Assembly (NCBI GenBank): GCA_029246505.1 | Contig: JAQWNC010000003.1 | Location: 62,001 to 126,000 of the forward strand | Reading direction: 5' to 3' | Length of the DNA stretch: 64,000 bases | Source: Arenicellaceae bacterium | GTDB taxonomy: Bacteria; Pseudomonadota; Gammaproteobacteria; Arenicellales; Arenicellaceae | Shown: positions 8,519-19,115 of the stretch, one piece after another | Layout: every line of letters starts with the position of its first letter | Position numbering within the stretch: the stretch's first letter is position 1 | Made by a program: the position numbers and the translations under genes | The notes under the pieces: model-generated | Database searches by the model: none | What the model was told of the DNA's origin: nothing | What the model saw: the letters and a program-made list of their open reading frames with translations, nothing else

Positions 8519-9172
8519 ATGAAAGATTACCAACTTGAATTTCTAGAGTTTGCCATTCAAAGTCAGGTGCTGCGGTTTGGTGAGTTTAAACTCAAATCAG
8601 GCCGCGTCAGCCCATATTTCTTTAATGCCGGAAAGTTTAATAATGGCGCCGCTATGAATGCCATTTCACGCTTTTTTGCTGAATCTATTCTCGATAGTGG
8701 GATCCAATTTAACGTTTTATTCGGGCCTGCCTACAAGGGCATCACCCTTTCGTGTGCGACCGCGATGGCACTGGCCGAGAGAACCAATAAAGATGTACCC
8801 TACGCATATAATAGAAAAGAAAAAAAGGATCATGGTGAAGGTGGAACTACCGTAGGTAGCCAATTAATAGGGCAAATCGCAATTATTGACGATGTGATAA
8901 CGGCAGGCACTTCAGTTCGTGAATCAGTTGGGCTTATAAGCGCGGCAGGAGCATTTCCTGCAGCCGTTTTCATCGCACTTGACCGGCAAGAACGTAGCTC
9001 CGATTCACAGCTTTCTGCAGTTGAAGCGGTACAGAAAAATTTTGATATGCCAGTGGTGGCAATCGCGGGATTGAACGAACTATTGGAATACATCAAAGAT
9101 AGGGTCGAATTTCACCAACATTGGGATGCAATCAGTAAATACCAGGATCAATACGGCGTATCCAGCGAATAA
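8519..9172 (+). CDS. pyrE: orotate phosphoribosyltransferase
   Basis: A 217-residue cytosolic enzyme of de novo pyrimidine synthesis that adds ribose-5-phosphate from PRPP to orotate, giving OMP. Seen in order: the hood-type N-terminus, FGPAYKGI, the catalytic-loop segment AYNRKEKKDHGEGG, and the PRPP-binding motif IAIIDDVITAGTS (about 121-133). Its length matches gammaproteobacterial PyrE. The xth/pyrE neighbourhood recurs in gammaproteobacteria. The leader is about 136 bp from the xth start, and I see no clear attenuator. Confidence 0.95.
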   Translation: MKDYQLEFLEFAIQSQVLRFGEFKLKSGRVSPYFFNAGKFNNGAAMNAISRFFAESILDSGIQFNVLFGPAYKGITLSCATAMALAERTNKDVPYAYNRKEKKDHGEGGTTVGSQLIGQIAIIDDVITAGTSVRESVGLISAAGAFPAAVFIALDRQERSSDSQLSAVEAVQKNFDMPVVAIAGLNELLEYIKDRVEFHQHWDAISKYQDQYGVSSE

Positions 9173-9215
9173 GGCTTAACGCGACCGTTATAATTTACTG
9201 TCTTCGATAAATACT

Positions 9216-10451
9216 ATGGTCACATCTGCAGACAAATCAAATATCTATTTAGTTGGTGGCGCAGTTCGGGATCGCTTACTTAACAAGCCGATCAAAGATC
9301 GTGACTGGGTAGTCGTAGGAAGCTCTCCTGAGGAGATGTCTAAAGCAGGCTTTAGACCTGTAGGTAAGGATTTTCCGGTATTTTTGCACCCAAAGACCCA
9401 TGAAGAATACGCGCTGGCAAGAACCGAGCGAAAAACTAGTCGGGGCTATCATGGCTTTGCTTTTTCTACTTCACCTGGCATCACTGTGGAAGAAGACCTT
9501 CGAAGAAGAGATTTTACCATCAATGCGATGGCTGAAAGCAAGAATGGAGAACTTATTGACCCTTATGGCGGACAACGTGATCTTCAACTTGGAGTCATTC
9601 GCCACGTATCGGATGCTTTCGCGGAAGACCCCGTTCGCATACTTCGCGCCGCCCGCTTTGCGGCACGCTTTAATTTTTCTATCGCTGATGAAACGCGTAC
9701 ACTAATGGAAGAAATGGTGCACAACGGTGAGGCTGATGCTCTAGTCGCAGAGCGGATATGGCAAGAAACTGAATTAGCCTTGGGCACAGCGAGCCCGCAA
9801 AAATTTTTTTCGGTGTTACGCGAATGCAAGGCTCTCGGTGTTATTTTTCCCGAGATCGATTCCTTATTCGGCATCCCCCAAAATGCAAAGTGGCACCCGG
9901 AAATTGATACCGGCATCCACACTCTTCTAGTGCTCGAACAAGCCGCGCTGCTTAGCGAGCGTATAGACGTGCGCTATGCCGCGTTGACTCACGATTTAGG
10001 AAAAGCATTGACTGCGAAACGCGAATGGCCTTCACATAAAGGCCATGAGCAGAAAGGTCTTGCTCTGGTGGAGCAACTCGCAGATCGTTTGCGGCTTCCA
10101 AAAAGGCTTAGGAAACTATCCCGTGTGGTGTGTGAGTTTCACTTGCATACCCACCGGGCGATGGAACTTAAACCCACCACTGTCCTAGAATTGCTCGAAG
10201 CATGCGATGCGTTTCGTAATCCAAATGAGTGGCAAGGCTTTCTTTTGGCGTGTGAAGCTGATACTCGTGGACGTACGGGCTTGGAAAAAAAGGATTACCC
10301 CAATGCGGATTTTCTGAATAGCCTATATAAAGCCGCCAAATCCGTGGACGGAGGAGCCATAGCAAAACAATTACAAAACGGCGAAGAGATTGCAGAAAAA
10401 ATTCGAGTCGCGCGAACCAGTGCTATTAAGGAAGCACAAAGTGAATACTAA
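9216..10451 (+). CDS. cca: CCA-adding enzyme with HD domain
   Basis: A 411-residue class II tRNA nucleotidyltransferase that builds or repairs the 3' CCA end of tRNA. The head domain has YLVGGAVRDRLL, the catalytic Asp pair in KDRDWVVVG, EEDLRRRDFTINAMA and the ERIWQE nucleotide-selection region. A C-terminal HD phosphohydrolase domain starts near residue 225 (GIHTLLVLEQA, LTHDLGKAL, HKGHEQKG), as in the multifunctional gammaproteobacterial Cca with 2',3'-cyclic phosphodiesterase and phosphatase activities. It begins 43 bp after pyrE. Confidence 0.95.
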   Translation: MVTSADKSNIYLVGGAVRDRLLNKPIKDRDWVVVGSSPEEMSKAGFRPVGKDFPVFLHPKTHEEYALARTERKTSRGYHGFAFSTSPGITVEEDLRRRDFTINAMAESKNGELIDPYGGQRDLQLGVIRHVSDAFAEDPVRILRAARFAARFNFSIADETRTLMEEMVHNGEADALVAERIWQETELALGTASPQKFFSVLRECKALGVIFPEIDSLFGIPQNAKWHPEIDTGIHTLLVLEQAALLSERIDVRYAALTHDLGKALTAKREWPSHKGHEQKGLALVEQLADRLRLPKRLRKLSRVVCEFHLHTHRAMELKPTTVLELLEACDAFRNPNEWQGFLLACEADTRGRTGLEKKDYPNADFLNSLYKAAKSVDGGAIAKQLQNGEEIAEKIRVARTSAIKEAQSEY

Positions 10452-10500
10452 ACGTGCGCTGTATCTATTTATATTATCCGCAGGTAATTAGCCAATAAAC

Positions 10501-10533
10501 ATAAAAGACTGGCTCCTTTGGAAGCAACCAGTC
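10501..10533 (-). terminator. terminator hairpin at the end of the structured RNA
   Basis: GACTGG (10507-10512) pairs with CCAGTC (10528-10533), with an inner TCC/GGA stem. On the minus strand the hairpin is followed by TTTTAT. It could end the structured RNA and/or the parC transcript. Confidence 0.6.
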
Positions 10534-10650
10534 ATTACAGCATAGGAGGAGGAAAACCTGTAACCCTTGCAACACCCTGTTAGCCTACCTTGGGAGGGGT
10601 GTGAGATGTATGCAAGTGATCGTAGCCTCCTAGCTGTAACCACCCGGGTG
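10501..10650 (-). ncRNA. candidate structured RNA between cca and parC
   Basis: This 150-nt stretch has nested inverted repeats. The outer arm TTACAGCATAGGAGG (10535-10549) pairs with CCTCCTAGCTGTAA (10626-10639), 14 bp with one bulged A. The middle arm is CTTGCA (10566-10571) with TGCAAG (10611-10616), and the inner arm is ACACCC (10572-10577) with GGGTGT (10597-10602). On the minus strand it ends in a hairpin plus T-run. A second CTGTAA (10558-10563) could compete for the outer arm. No protein frame fits. It is not a family I recognise; the shape loosely resembles a short 6S-like rod, but length and position do not match. Strand choice rests on the terminator. Confidence 0.5.
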
Positions 10651-10967
10651 CATCACACGGGGGAGGTTAATATTCTCGTGTTTTACGCTTAAGTACAGGC
10701 ATAACGCGTGCCAATATTTTAAATTTAAGAGAATATAATTTTGAGTAACTATTAATTAGTAGTTTTAAAAGTTCCCAAATCAATCTTAATTACTGAACAT
10801 TTAGGCCAATTAACAAGTTGGTGATAATTTTTGTCATTCTACTTCAAAAAAAGTGACATATTTTTTCGGCACGCACTCATATAACCAGAGTTTTAGGGCA
10901 AGAATTATCGCCAATCATCAAAATCAAGTTCTTCGGACACATCTATCCGTGAGTTGCCCAGAACAAC
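10651..10967. other. intergenic stretch downstream of parC
   Basis: AT-rich, with no supported gene. The in-frame sequence just after the parC stop (10905-10967) reads as a further 20 acidic codons before TAA; see findings. Short TGTCA/TGACA inverted words near 10830-10857 are not convincing. Confidence 0.4.
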
Positions 10968-13202
10968 CTACTCTACCCCTAACCGCCTAACTTGCTGAAA
11001 GCCTCTAGGGAGCTTTTTACCACGTAAACCTCGTGTGCCACGATAATGGTCTTGTTCCGAAGCTTTTAAATTTAGATAGCGTTGGCCGGAATGAACTACC
11101 ACCATTTGGCCTGGTGAAAAAGCAACCGCGGAAACCACGTACTCATCACCAGATTTTAACAACTTGGAAGGTATGTTGATTACCTTCACGCCCTTACCCC
11201 GCCCTAGCTCAGGTAATTCACTCGCTGCATAAATTGCCAGATAACCTGCTGAAGTAACTACCGCCAAGGAATCTGTTTGATATTCGCTCACTGAACTTGG
11301 TACCAGCGCGGTAAAACCATCCGGCACTTTTAGGGTAGCTTTACCTTTTCGGTTTTTTGATAACATATCGGCGACTGAACAAACAAACCCGTACCCGGCA
11401 CTACTGCACAGTAGATACTTATCATTCGACTGACCCATCAATAATCCCGCAAAGCCTGCGCCAGCAGGAGGATCGATCAAACTAGTCAGCGGCTCACCCT
11501 GCCCTCTTGCTGACGGCAATTTATGGCCAGGAAGTGCGTAGGTTCGACCGGTGGTGTCGATAGGAACTAACATTTGATTTGAACGCCCGCGCACCGAATG
11601 AAGATAATCATCACCAGATTTATAGCCTAGTTCACTGGCATCTATCTCATGTCCCTTAGCGGCGCGCACCCAACCTTGATACGACAATACCGCGGTAATA
11701 TTCTCTGACGGGATCAGATCAGTTTCTTCCATCGCACGGGCAGCTTCGCGAGCGACTATCGGTGAACGCCGCGCATCGCCAAACTCTTCCGCATCAGCTT
11801 TTAACTCTTTTTTAACCACGGTTTTAAGGCGGGCATCAGAACTTAAGAGTAGCCCAAGTCGATCGCGCACCTCGGACAACTCTTCCTGTTCACCACGAAT
11901 TTTAATTTCTTCAAGTTTAGCGAGTTGTCGCAAGCGCAGTTCCAAAATTGATTCCGCTTGACGATCCGACAAGTCAAAGGCCTCCATTAGTGCAGACTTC
12001 GGCTTCTCCGAAGCTCTAATAATCCGGATAACTTCATCAATATTTAGGAATGCTGCAAGTAGTCCATCGAGTACATGCAAGCGATCAACAACCTTATCAA
12101 AACGATACTGGAGGCGTTTGCGGACCGTTCCTACTCGATATTCCAGCCACTGTTTTAGCAAACTTCGAAGATCAAATACCCGAGGTCGACCGGTCAGGTC
12201 GATCATGTTCAGGTTCACTCGATAACTTTTTTCAAGATCTGTTGTGGAAAATAGGTGGGCCATTAGACCCTCGTAATCAACCCGGTTAGAACGCGGTTCA
12301 ATAACCAGTCGTACAGGATTTTCCTGATCAGACTCGTCTCGAAGGTCAATTACCATCGGAAGTTTTTTATCCCGCATTTGTCCCGCGATTTGCTCGAGTA
12401 CCTTTGAACCTGATGCTTGATATGGCAAAGCAGTGATTACGATTTCGTTTAATTCACGACTCCAAATCCCACGTTGACGAACTGAGCCATTACCGGACGC
12501 ATACATTTCGCGAATTTGTTCCGGCGGCGTAATAATCTCGCCAACCGATGGAAAGTCAGGTCCTTGCACAATGTCACAAATCTCATCAAAACCCGTACTA
12601 GGCTTATCCAGTAGTAGCACGCAAGCTTTAACCACCTCCCGCGCGTTATGAGGTGGAATATCAGTTGCCATACCAACCGCTATTCCCGAGCCACCATTTA
12701 ACAAAACATTTGGCAATCGAGCTGGCAAGGATTTAGGCTCGTTCAGTGTGCCATCAAAGTTCGGAATCCAGTCAGAGGTTCCCTGACCTAGTTCGGACAG
12801 AAGTGTTTGCGCATACCTGGTCAACCTTGATTCGGTGTAGCGCATAGCCGCGAAAGATTTTGGGTCGTCCGTGGAGCCCCAATTTCCTTGCCCATCGATC
12901 AGCGGGTAGCGGTAACTAAAGGACTGTGCCATCAACACCATGGCTTCGTAACAAGCTGAATCGCCATGCGGATGAAATTTACCCAATACGTCACCGACAG
13001 TTCGAGCAGACTTCTTATACTTAGCTGCAGCATTTAGCCCAAGCTCGGACATGGCATACACTATCCGGCGTTGCACAGGCTTGAGGCCATCTCCTATAAA
13101 CGGTAACGCACGATCAAGAATTACGTACATTGAATAGTTAAGATACGCTTTCTCTGCAAATTCGGCGAGTGGCTGACTTTCGATATTAGGGTTTATACTC
13201 AT
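10968..13202 (-). CDS. parC: DNA topoisomerase IV subunit A
   Basis: A 744-residue ParC, the DNA-cleaving subunit that decatenates chromosomes together with ParE. Strongly conserved N-terminal sequence includes [35 protein letters not shown] and the quinolone-determining stretch [13 protein letters not shown] (wild-type Ser and Glu, so no classical resistance change). The catalytic Tyr is in AAMRYTES (near 122), and [18 protein letters not shown] follows. The C-terminal pinwheel domain ends with [15 protein letters not shown]. The ATG at 13202 matches the family N-terminus; a GTG at 13211 is also in frame. parE is not in the window. Confidence 0.96.
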   Translation of the reverse strand: MSINPNIESQPLAEFAEKAYLNYSMYVILDRALPFIGDGLKPVQRRIVYAMSELGLNAAAKYKKSARTVGDVLGKFHPHGDSACYEAMVLMAQSFSYRYPLIDGQGNWGSTDDPKSFAAMRYTESRLTRYAQTLLSELGQGTSDWIPNFDGTLNEPKSLPARLPNVLLNGGSGIAVGMATDIPPHNAREVVKACVLLLDKPSTGFDEICDIVQGPDFPSVGEIITPPEQIREMYASGNGSVRQRGIWSRELNEIVITALPYQASGSKVLEQIAGQMRDKKLPMVIDLRDESDQENPVRLVIEPRSNRVDYEGLMAHLFSTTDLEKSYRVNLNMIDLTGRPRVFDLRSLLKQWLEYRVGTVRKRLQYRFDKVVDRLHVLDGLLAAFLNIDEVIRIIRASEKPKSALMEAFDLSDRQAESILELRLRQLAKLEEIKIRGEQEELSEVRDRLGLLLSSDARLKTVVKKELKADAEEFGDARRSPIVAREAARAMEETDLIPSENITAVLSYQGWVRAAKGHEIDASELGYKSGDDYLHSVRGRSNQMLVPIDTTGRTYALPGHKLPSARGQGEPLTSLIDPPAGAGFAGLLMGQSNDKYLLCSSAGYGFVCSVADMLSKNRKGKATLKVPDGFTALVPSSVSEYQTDSLAVVTSAGYLAIYAASELPELGRGKGVKVINIPSKLLKSGDEYVVSAVAFSPGQMVVVHSGQRYLNLKASEQDHYRGTRGLRGKKLPRGFQQVRRLGVE

Positions 13203-13288
13203 AGGACACACTTAGGCTGATTGTCACCCGAATTATTTCACATAAGTGGCCACGATCAATTACTAAAGATCAATCTCAAAAGTATTTA

Positions 13289-13315
13289 TCGTAAAATAGT
13301 AAATTCTATTTACGA
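13289..13315. promoter_or_regulatory. inverted-repeat operator candidate upstream of TonB receptor
   Basis: TCGTAAAATAG (13289-13299) and CTATTTACGA (13306-13315) form a near-perfect inverted repeat with one extra A in the left arm and a 6-bp AT spacer. It lies about 60 bp before the receptor start and about 90 bp from parC. The position suits a repressor of the receptor promoter. It is not a recognisable Fur box. Confidence 0.4.
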
Positions 13316-13374
13316 CCAAATTTACTTTTTAAGCGTGCTAACATCGCCACAAAAATTAGCTCACGAACTTTCAA

Positions 13375-15480
13375 ATGACCTTCCTATCTACCCTTAGTGC
13401 CCGATTCTGCCAAACAAGTTACCTGATATGCCTATGCGGCATCGCTAACATTTCAATGGCCCCTTATGCCTATGCACAAAGTGCTGGTCTTGAAGAAGTT
13501 AGTATTATTGGAACTCGTCTGCCAGTTCCCGCCGATACGGTTTTGCCCAATATCGTCGTTTTATCTAGCGGCCAATTGGAGCGTATTAACCACAGCCATA
13601 TTCAAGAATCTTTGAATCGTGTGCCAGGTGTCAACCTGCAACGTGGTAGTGGTCAGGAATATTTACCATCTATTCGCAGTCCAGTACTTACCGGTGCAGG
13701 CGCTTGCGGCAGCTTTATGATCAGCGAAAACAATATTCCTGTGCGTGCGGCAGGTTTTTGTAACATTAACGAGTTATTTGATGCTCATGCCGAGCAGGCT
13801 GGTCAAATAGAAGTTTTACGTGGCCCAGGGACCGTAGCTACTGGCAGCAACGCTTTAACCGGTGGTGTCAATGTGCAATTAGATACCAATGCGAATAGCG
13901 CAGTAAGTGTAGAAGTAGGTTCGAACCAATGGGTACGAGCCAAGGCACGCTTTTCCTCAACTACAGATAGTGGACGTTTAGCCGCTTTTCTCACTAGCAC
14001 ACACGATGGTGGCTTTCGAGATAGCTCAGGATTCAACCAACAAAAATTCAGCCTCCGTCATCAAGTAAACTGGAATAATGGCACGCTCAATAGCGGCTTT
14101 ACCGTTGCTTATCTGGATCAGCAAACAGCTGGGTTTATGGTTGGAGAAGATAGCTATTTAGATAAAAACCTCAGTAGCCAAAATGCTAATCCAAATGCAT
14201 TTCGGGAATCACTCTCGATACGCGCCTGGAGCAGTTACCGCTTTGAAAGCAGTAATGGCCTAGAATGGCTAATTACACCATTCGCACGACACACAGATAT
14301 GGACTTTTTGCTGCATTTTGCCCCTGGCACTGCGCTAGAAAGTAACCAACAAAAAAGTGTTGGCGTACAAAATTCCGTAAAATGGCAACCCTCAAAATCA
14401 CTTACTATTAGTACTGGGCTGGATTTCGATTTCGCCAAAGGTATGTTATTAGAGGCCCAGGCAAACCCAACCCAGGGCTCGGCCTTCCTGCGGGCAACGA
14501 TTCCCACCGGATCGCACTATGATTACGCAGTTGATGCAATCAATATTGCCGGGCACATTAGCGCTCAATGGTTATTAGGAGATTCATGGTCGCTGGCACT
14601 CGGAAGCAGAGTCGAGCAGCAAAACTACGATTACGATAACCAAATTGTTGATGGGAGAACTCGTGATAATGGTACGCCTTGTAGTTTTGGAGGGTGTCGA
14701 TTTTCGCGCCCTGCTGATCGCTCAGACAATTACACAACTATTTCTCCGCGGCTAGAGTTGAGTAATACATTAAATGGCAATAGCCGCTTATTTGCAATTG
14801 CCAGCACGTTTTCCCGGGCGCCACAGGCTACCGAACTTTATCGATTACAGCGTGAACAAACTGTTGCCGATTTAGACCCGGAGAAGACTAAAAGTCTCGA
14901 ACTAGGGTACCAGTGGAAATCGGACAATTTACGTTTCGATGCCTCACTATGGGGTATGCGTAAAACCAAAGTGATTTTACGCGACAGTAATTTCTTTAAT
15001 ATAGCAGATGGTGAAACCAGTCACTACGGTCTGGAAGGCTCGTTTGGGTTCAACCCAATTAGTAGCGTTGATATCTCCGGCTCACTAAATTTCGCGCGCC
15101 ATAAATATCAAAATAATGCAGGTGTGGGAGCAGGCACAAGTATCGAAAACAACGAAATAGATACAGCGCCAGGGTTTTTTGGAGACTTAAGGCTACTGTG
15201 GAATGTAACCGAATCTGCCAGCCTTGAACTACAGGCGAGCAAAATGGGTAGCTACTACCTTGAACCAAACAACCTTCATGAATATTCAGGTCACACGGCT
15301 TATCACCTACGGGGCCAATTGAATATAGACCAAAATTGGCGCGCCTTTGGGCGCATATTAAATCTGACTGATAGACGTTACGCAGATCGCGCAGATTTCA
15401 CTAGCTTCTCCGGACAAAGGTATTTCCCAGGAGCGCCTCGATCAGTTTTTGTAGGATTTGAGTGGAGGGATTCTCAATGA
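13375..15480 (+). CDS. TonB-dependent outer-membrane receptor
   Basis: A 701-residue receptor. A signal peptide (about 1-35, ending YAYAQ) is followed by a TonB-box-like EEVSIIGTR, a plug domain (about 45-170, with ESLNRVPGVNLQRG and IEVLRGPGTVATGSNALTGGVN) and a 22-strand beta-barrel ending in FVGFEW. The plug contains a Cys pair (ACGSF...AGFC). No siderophore, heme or cobalamin gene is adjacent, so the ligand is unknown. It stands alone, with an inverted-repeat operator candidate upstream. Confidence 0.9.
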   Translation: MTFLSTLSARFCQTSYLICLCGIANISMAPYAYAQSAGLEEVSIIGTRLPVPADTVLPNIVVLSSGQLERINHSHIQESLNRVPGVNLQRGSGQEYLPSIRSPVLTGAGACGSFMISENNIPVRAAGFCNINELFDAHAEQAGQIEVLRGPGTVATGSNALTGGVNVQLDTNANSAVSVEVGSNQWVRAKARFSSTTDSGRLAAFLTSTHDGGFRDSSGFNQQKFSLRHQVNWNNGTLNSGFTVAYLDQQTAGFMVGEDSYLDKNLSSQNANPNAFRESLSIRAWSSYRFESSNGLEWLITPFARHTDMDFLLHFAPGTALESNQQKSVGVQNSVKWQPSKSLTISTGLDFDFAKGMLLEAQANPTQGSAFLRATIPTGSHYDYAVDAINIAGHISAQWLLGDSWSLALGSRVEQQNYDYDNQIVDGRTRDNGTPCSFGGCRFSRPADRSDNYTTISPRLELSNTLNGNSRLFAIASTFSRAPQATELYRLQREQTVADLDPEKTKSLELGYQWKSDNLRFDASLWGMRKTKVILRDSNFFNIADGETSHYGLEGSFGFNPISSVDISGSLNFARHKYQNNAGVGAGTSIENNEIDTAPGFFGDLRLLWNVTESASLELQASKMGSYYLEPNNLHEYSGHTAYHLRGQLNIDQNWRAFGRILNLTDRRYADRADFTSFSGQRYFPGAPRSVFVGFEWRDSQ

Positions 15481-15659
15481 TCACGCTACCTACCGAGCAA
15501 CTCCCTAGCTAGGTACTTCGACGAAAAAACACTAAGAAGGAACAACAAACGAGAACATCGCACTCTACTCCTTTGCTTTATCTACTTATCCCATTAGTGC
15601 GCTCGCATTAGCGTACATAACCTTCTTTTGGCACTATAAATTCCGACTTTTATAGCATC

Positions 15660-16321
15660 TTATAAATGCTCATCAATATATGGGTTGCTATTACCCTGTA
15701 TTTTTTCGGTAAGTTGATTGCGACGAATTTCGAAGCTATCAGGTGGATCAGCACGATCCAAGGCCAGCATTCGTAACCGCTGTGCGGTATATAACTCCAA
15801 TCCCATATCAGCATATTGACTGCTCATATAAAGCATGGCGCAAGCCACATCTCCTCTACTCTGAGGGCTCGGTTCTACTTCTCGATTTTTCTGATCGATT
15901 TCAAAATCACAACCTTGAAAAGCACTATGCTCACCGCCAATTTCCGTAAAAGAAAAACTACTCCGCGCAGAATTAACCTCACTCAAAGCAGGAAATAATT
16001 TATGCATATCTGCTTCAATTCGGTTAAACATCTTACTGGTATTTCTATACTGTTGTCTGGTAGCACAACTGAGTGCTCGTGTAACCCACGACATTGGAAA
16101 TACATGTTCGATATTCACCCGGTTAGCATCCCTCAAATTGTCGCCGACTTTAATAGAGTTTCACCATCACCCTGATACACAGAGTTCCAGAATTCGGTTC
16201 TAGCCTGTCGATAATCTTCAATTGAACGAGAGCCACCTAAGCCGTTGTCAGGTGCATAGACGAAAACAATCAGTAAGCCAACCAACACGCCTACACTATG
16301 CAATATATCGCTACGCTTCAT
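15660..16321 (-). pseudogene. endonuclease I (EndA/NucM-type), frameshifted
   Basis: Two frames together encode one periplasmic endonuclease I. The first (16321-16133) has a signal-anchor and IEDYRQARTEFWNSVYQGDGETL, the normal N-terminal helix. The second (from about 16136) carries NRVNIEHVFPMSW with the catalytic His, IEADMHKLFP, EVNSARS, RGDVACAMLYMSSQY and the closing IQGNSNPY. In relatives GETL is followed directly by YCG; here that spot reads LKSATI and a stop. A net two-base gain in TATTGC would explain the shift. Everything downstream is well conserved, so loss is recent or a sequence error. The role would be nonspecific nuclease activity on extracellular DNA. Confidence 0.75.
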
Positions 16322-16335
16322 AATACTAAGCTCCT

Positions 16336-16355
16336 TTGACCCGGTAACCGGTCAA
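16336..16355 (-). promoter_or_regulatory. intercistronic hairpin beside ribosome-binding site
   Basis: TTGACCGG and CCGGGTCAA pair around TTA (one bulge). The hairpin starts at the acyl-CoA synthetase stop codon and ends against the AGGAG ribosome-binding site of the endonuclease gene. There is no T-run, so it is more likely an mRNA-processing or translation-control element than a terminator. Confidence 0.35.
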
Positions 16356-18199
16356 GAAAATACGCGGTGCCCTTCGTACAAACCCTCAATTTCGGTAGCG
16401 AAACGCTCAGCAACTTTGGGCCTTTTTATTTTAAGTGTTGGCGTTACTAACCCATCCTCCATAGTCCACTCAGTCCACGCAGAATGAACCCGACGTATTT
16501 GCGCGTAACCGGGGAACTCTTTTAGATTTTTCGCCAATTGAGCCAATATCAACTCTTCGACCTTTTCATCATTTAGATCGACATGGTCAGCCAACCCATT
16601 AGCCTTACAGAAGGCCTTCCAGGCCTGTGATTCCAGCACCAATAGAGCTGATAAATAGGGTTTTCCTTCACCCACGATCATCACCTGACTCACTAAAGAA
16701 TTCGAAACCAGCGCTTGCTCCATATCAGCTGGTGGAACTTTCTCTCCATTTGCCAATACTAAAATATCTTTTAGCCTACCGATGATCTTTAGATACCCAT
16801 CGTCAAAACAAGCTTTATCACCTGTTTTCAACCAACCATCGTCAGTCATAGTACCCGCTGTCGCTTCTTCATTTTGCCAATATCCCAACATAATATTACC
16901 ACCTCGGGCCAACAACTCATCATCATCGCCTATGCAAACCTCAACCCCACGCAACGGTAACCCAATAGTATCCAATCGATTACCAGCCTCAGTATTTACC
17001 GAAATAACTGGACTGGACTCGGTCAGCCCATAACCTTGAATGAGAGGTATGCCTATCGACGCAAAAAATTTAGCCACATCGTAAGATAGCGGGGCACCAC
17101 CAATAATAGCGAAACGCAACCTACCTCCAGTAAGTTCGCGAACTTTTGATGCAACAAACTTGTCCAATAAAGGCCAAAGCAACAGAGAAGGAAACCAATT
17201 GGTAACTTTCTGTTCGTATTGAAATTTACACCAACCAAGCTCTAGTGTTTTTTCCAACAAGGTTTTTTTTACTTTAGAGCTACTAGAAATCGACTGCATC
17301 ATTCGACTATAAAATCGTTCGAACACCCGGGGCACAGAAATCAGCGTTGTAGGCTGATGGATCTGTAAATCCTCTACGATAAACTTAATAGACCGATTAT
17401 AAACCGCCCTGCATCCCGCCATAATCCCGACGTAATAACCGATCGTACGCTCAAAAGTGTGAGATAGCGGAAGAAAAGACAATGCCACATCGTCAGGGCG
17501 AACCGGAACACTGCGCAATGAGGCATACGCATTACTAAGCATATTTCGATGCGACAGCATTACCCCTTTTGGCCGACCCGTTGTGCCCGAGGTATACACG
17601 ATAGAGGCTAAATCGCCAGGGTTGGACAAGCCTCTCTCCAAATGCGCGCCAGTGCGCGGCAACCATTCATTCAGAAAGTGTACATTCTGTGGCAAAGGTT
17701 CTGTCGCTGTAACTACTACAACCGTTTTTAATCTGGGCAGTGTCTCATCGCATTGTTCAATCTGTCGCCATATGTCGAGTGATTTGGTTACTAGAACGCT
17801 GGCACCGCTGTGCTCCAAAACGTAGCTCGCATTATCAGGCCGATCATCAACGTAAAGAGGAACAACTACCAAGCCAAGTCGTAAACACGCCTGATCACAA
17901 GCAACCCAATGAATGCCATTAGGGATATGTATGGCGATACGATCACCCTTATCAGGATTCAGATCACTAATTGCGATCTGCCAGCGCTTCACCTGGGCTG
18001 CCATATCAGCCCAGGTGAAATCAACCCATGAACCACTGTCAGGATTAAATTCTGTGAATGCTACTCGGTCAGCAGAACGCCGAACCCGTTCACGAAACAG
18101 TTCGTCTAGTGTAGTTGCCTGGTCCGGGGCGATAATATCAAGATGTTGGTCACCACTAATCCCATCCTGAGGATAAACAACCGCTTGATTTTCGTTCAT
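16352..18199 (-). CDS. long-chain acyl-CoA synthetase (AMP-forming)
   Basis: A 615-residue ANL-superfamily ligase that activates fatty acids to acyl-CoA via acyl-AMP. The P-loop is SIVYTSGTTGRPKGVMLSH (about 200-218). IQGYGLTESSPVIS follows near 385, then GWLKTGDKACFDDGYLKIIGRLKDIL (about 455-480) and the hinge region LANGEKVPP. Length and order fit the FAA1/long-chain subfamily (COG1022) rather than classical FadD. No membrane helix is obvious. It is followed after 30 nt by the frameshifted endonuclease and is divergent from adk. Confidence 0.9.
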   Translation of the reverse strand: MNENQAVVYPQDGISGDQHLDIIAPDQATTLDELFRERVRRSADRVAFTEFNPDSGSWVDFTWADMAAQVKRWQIAISDLNPDKGDRIAIHIPNGIHWVACDQACLRLGLVVVPLYVDDRPDNASYVLEHSGASVLVTKSLDIWRQIEQCDETLPRLKTVVVVTATEPLPQNVHFLNEWLPRTGAHLERGLSNPGDLASIVYTSGTTGRPKGVMLSHRNMLSNAYASLRSVPVRPDDVALSFLPLSHTFERTIGYYVGIMAGCRAVYNRSIKFIVEDLQIHQPTTLISVPRVFERFYSRMMQSISSSSKVKKTLLEKTLELGWCKFQYEQKVTNWFPSLLLWPLLDKFVASKVRELTGGRLRFAIIGGAPLSYDVAKFFASIGIPLIQGYGLTESSPVISVNTEAGNRLDTIGLPLRGVEVCIGDDDELLARGGNIMLGYWQNEEATAGTMTDDGWLKTGDKACFDDGYLKIIGRLKDILVLANGEKVPPADMEQALVSNSLVSQVMIVGEGKPYLSALLVLESQAWKAFCKANGLADHVDLNDEKVEELILAQLAKNLKEFPGYAQIRRVHSAWTEWTMEDGLVTPTLKIKRPKVAERFATEIEGLYEGHRVFS

Positions 18200-18375
18200 C
18201 TATATTACCCAACGTGGCGACAAAATAAGTATCCCATAAGTCTTCGCGTACTGTGAAAGACTTATCAATAAATTATCTGTTGGCGACAAAGCAAAAGCGT
18301 ATGTGCTAAAGTTCTCTGTCGCTTAGTAATACATAATTAACATTATAATTCTAAGTGCGGTTCACCAGAACCTAA

Positions 18376-19080
<705 letters not shown>

Positions 19081-19115
19081 CTCACAGCCACATATAGCCA
19101 TAGAACTAATCTCTT

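Noticed and set aside
10501-10650. 6S RNA as identity of the structured locus
   Set aside because: The rod-like shape and a GGTTACAG word are suggestive, but the core is only about 105 nt and the locus is not next to zapA/ygfA. Kept as an unassigned RNA.
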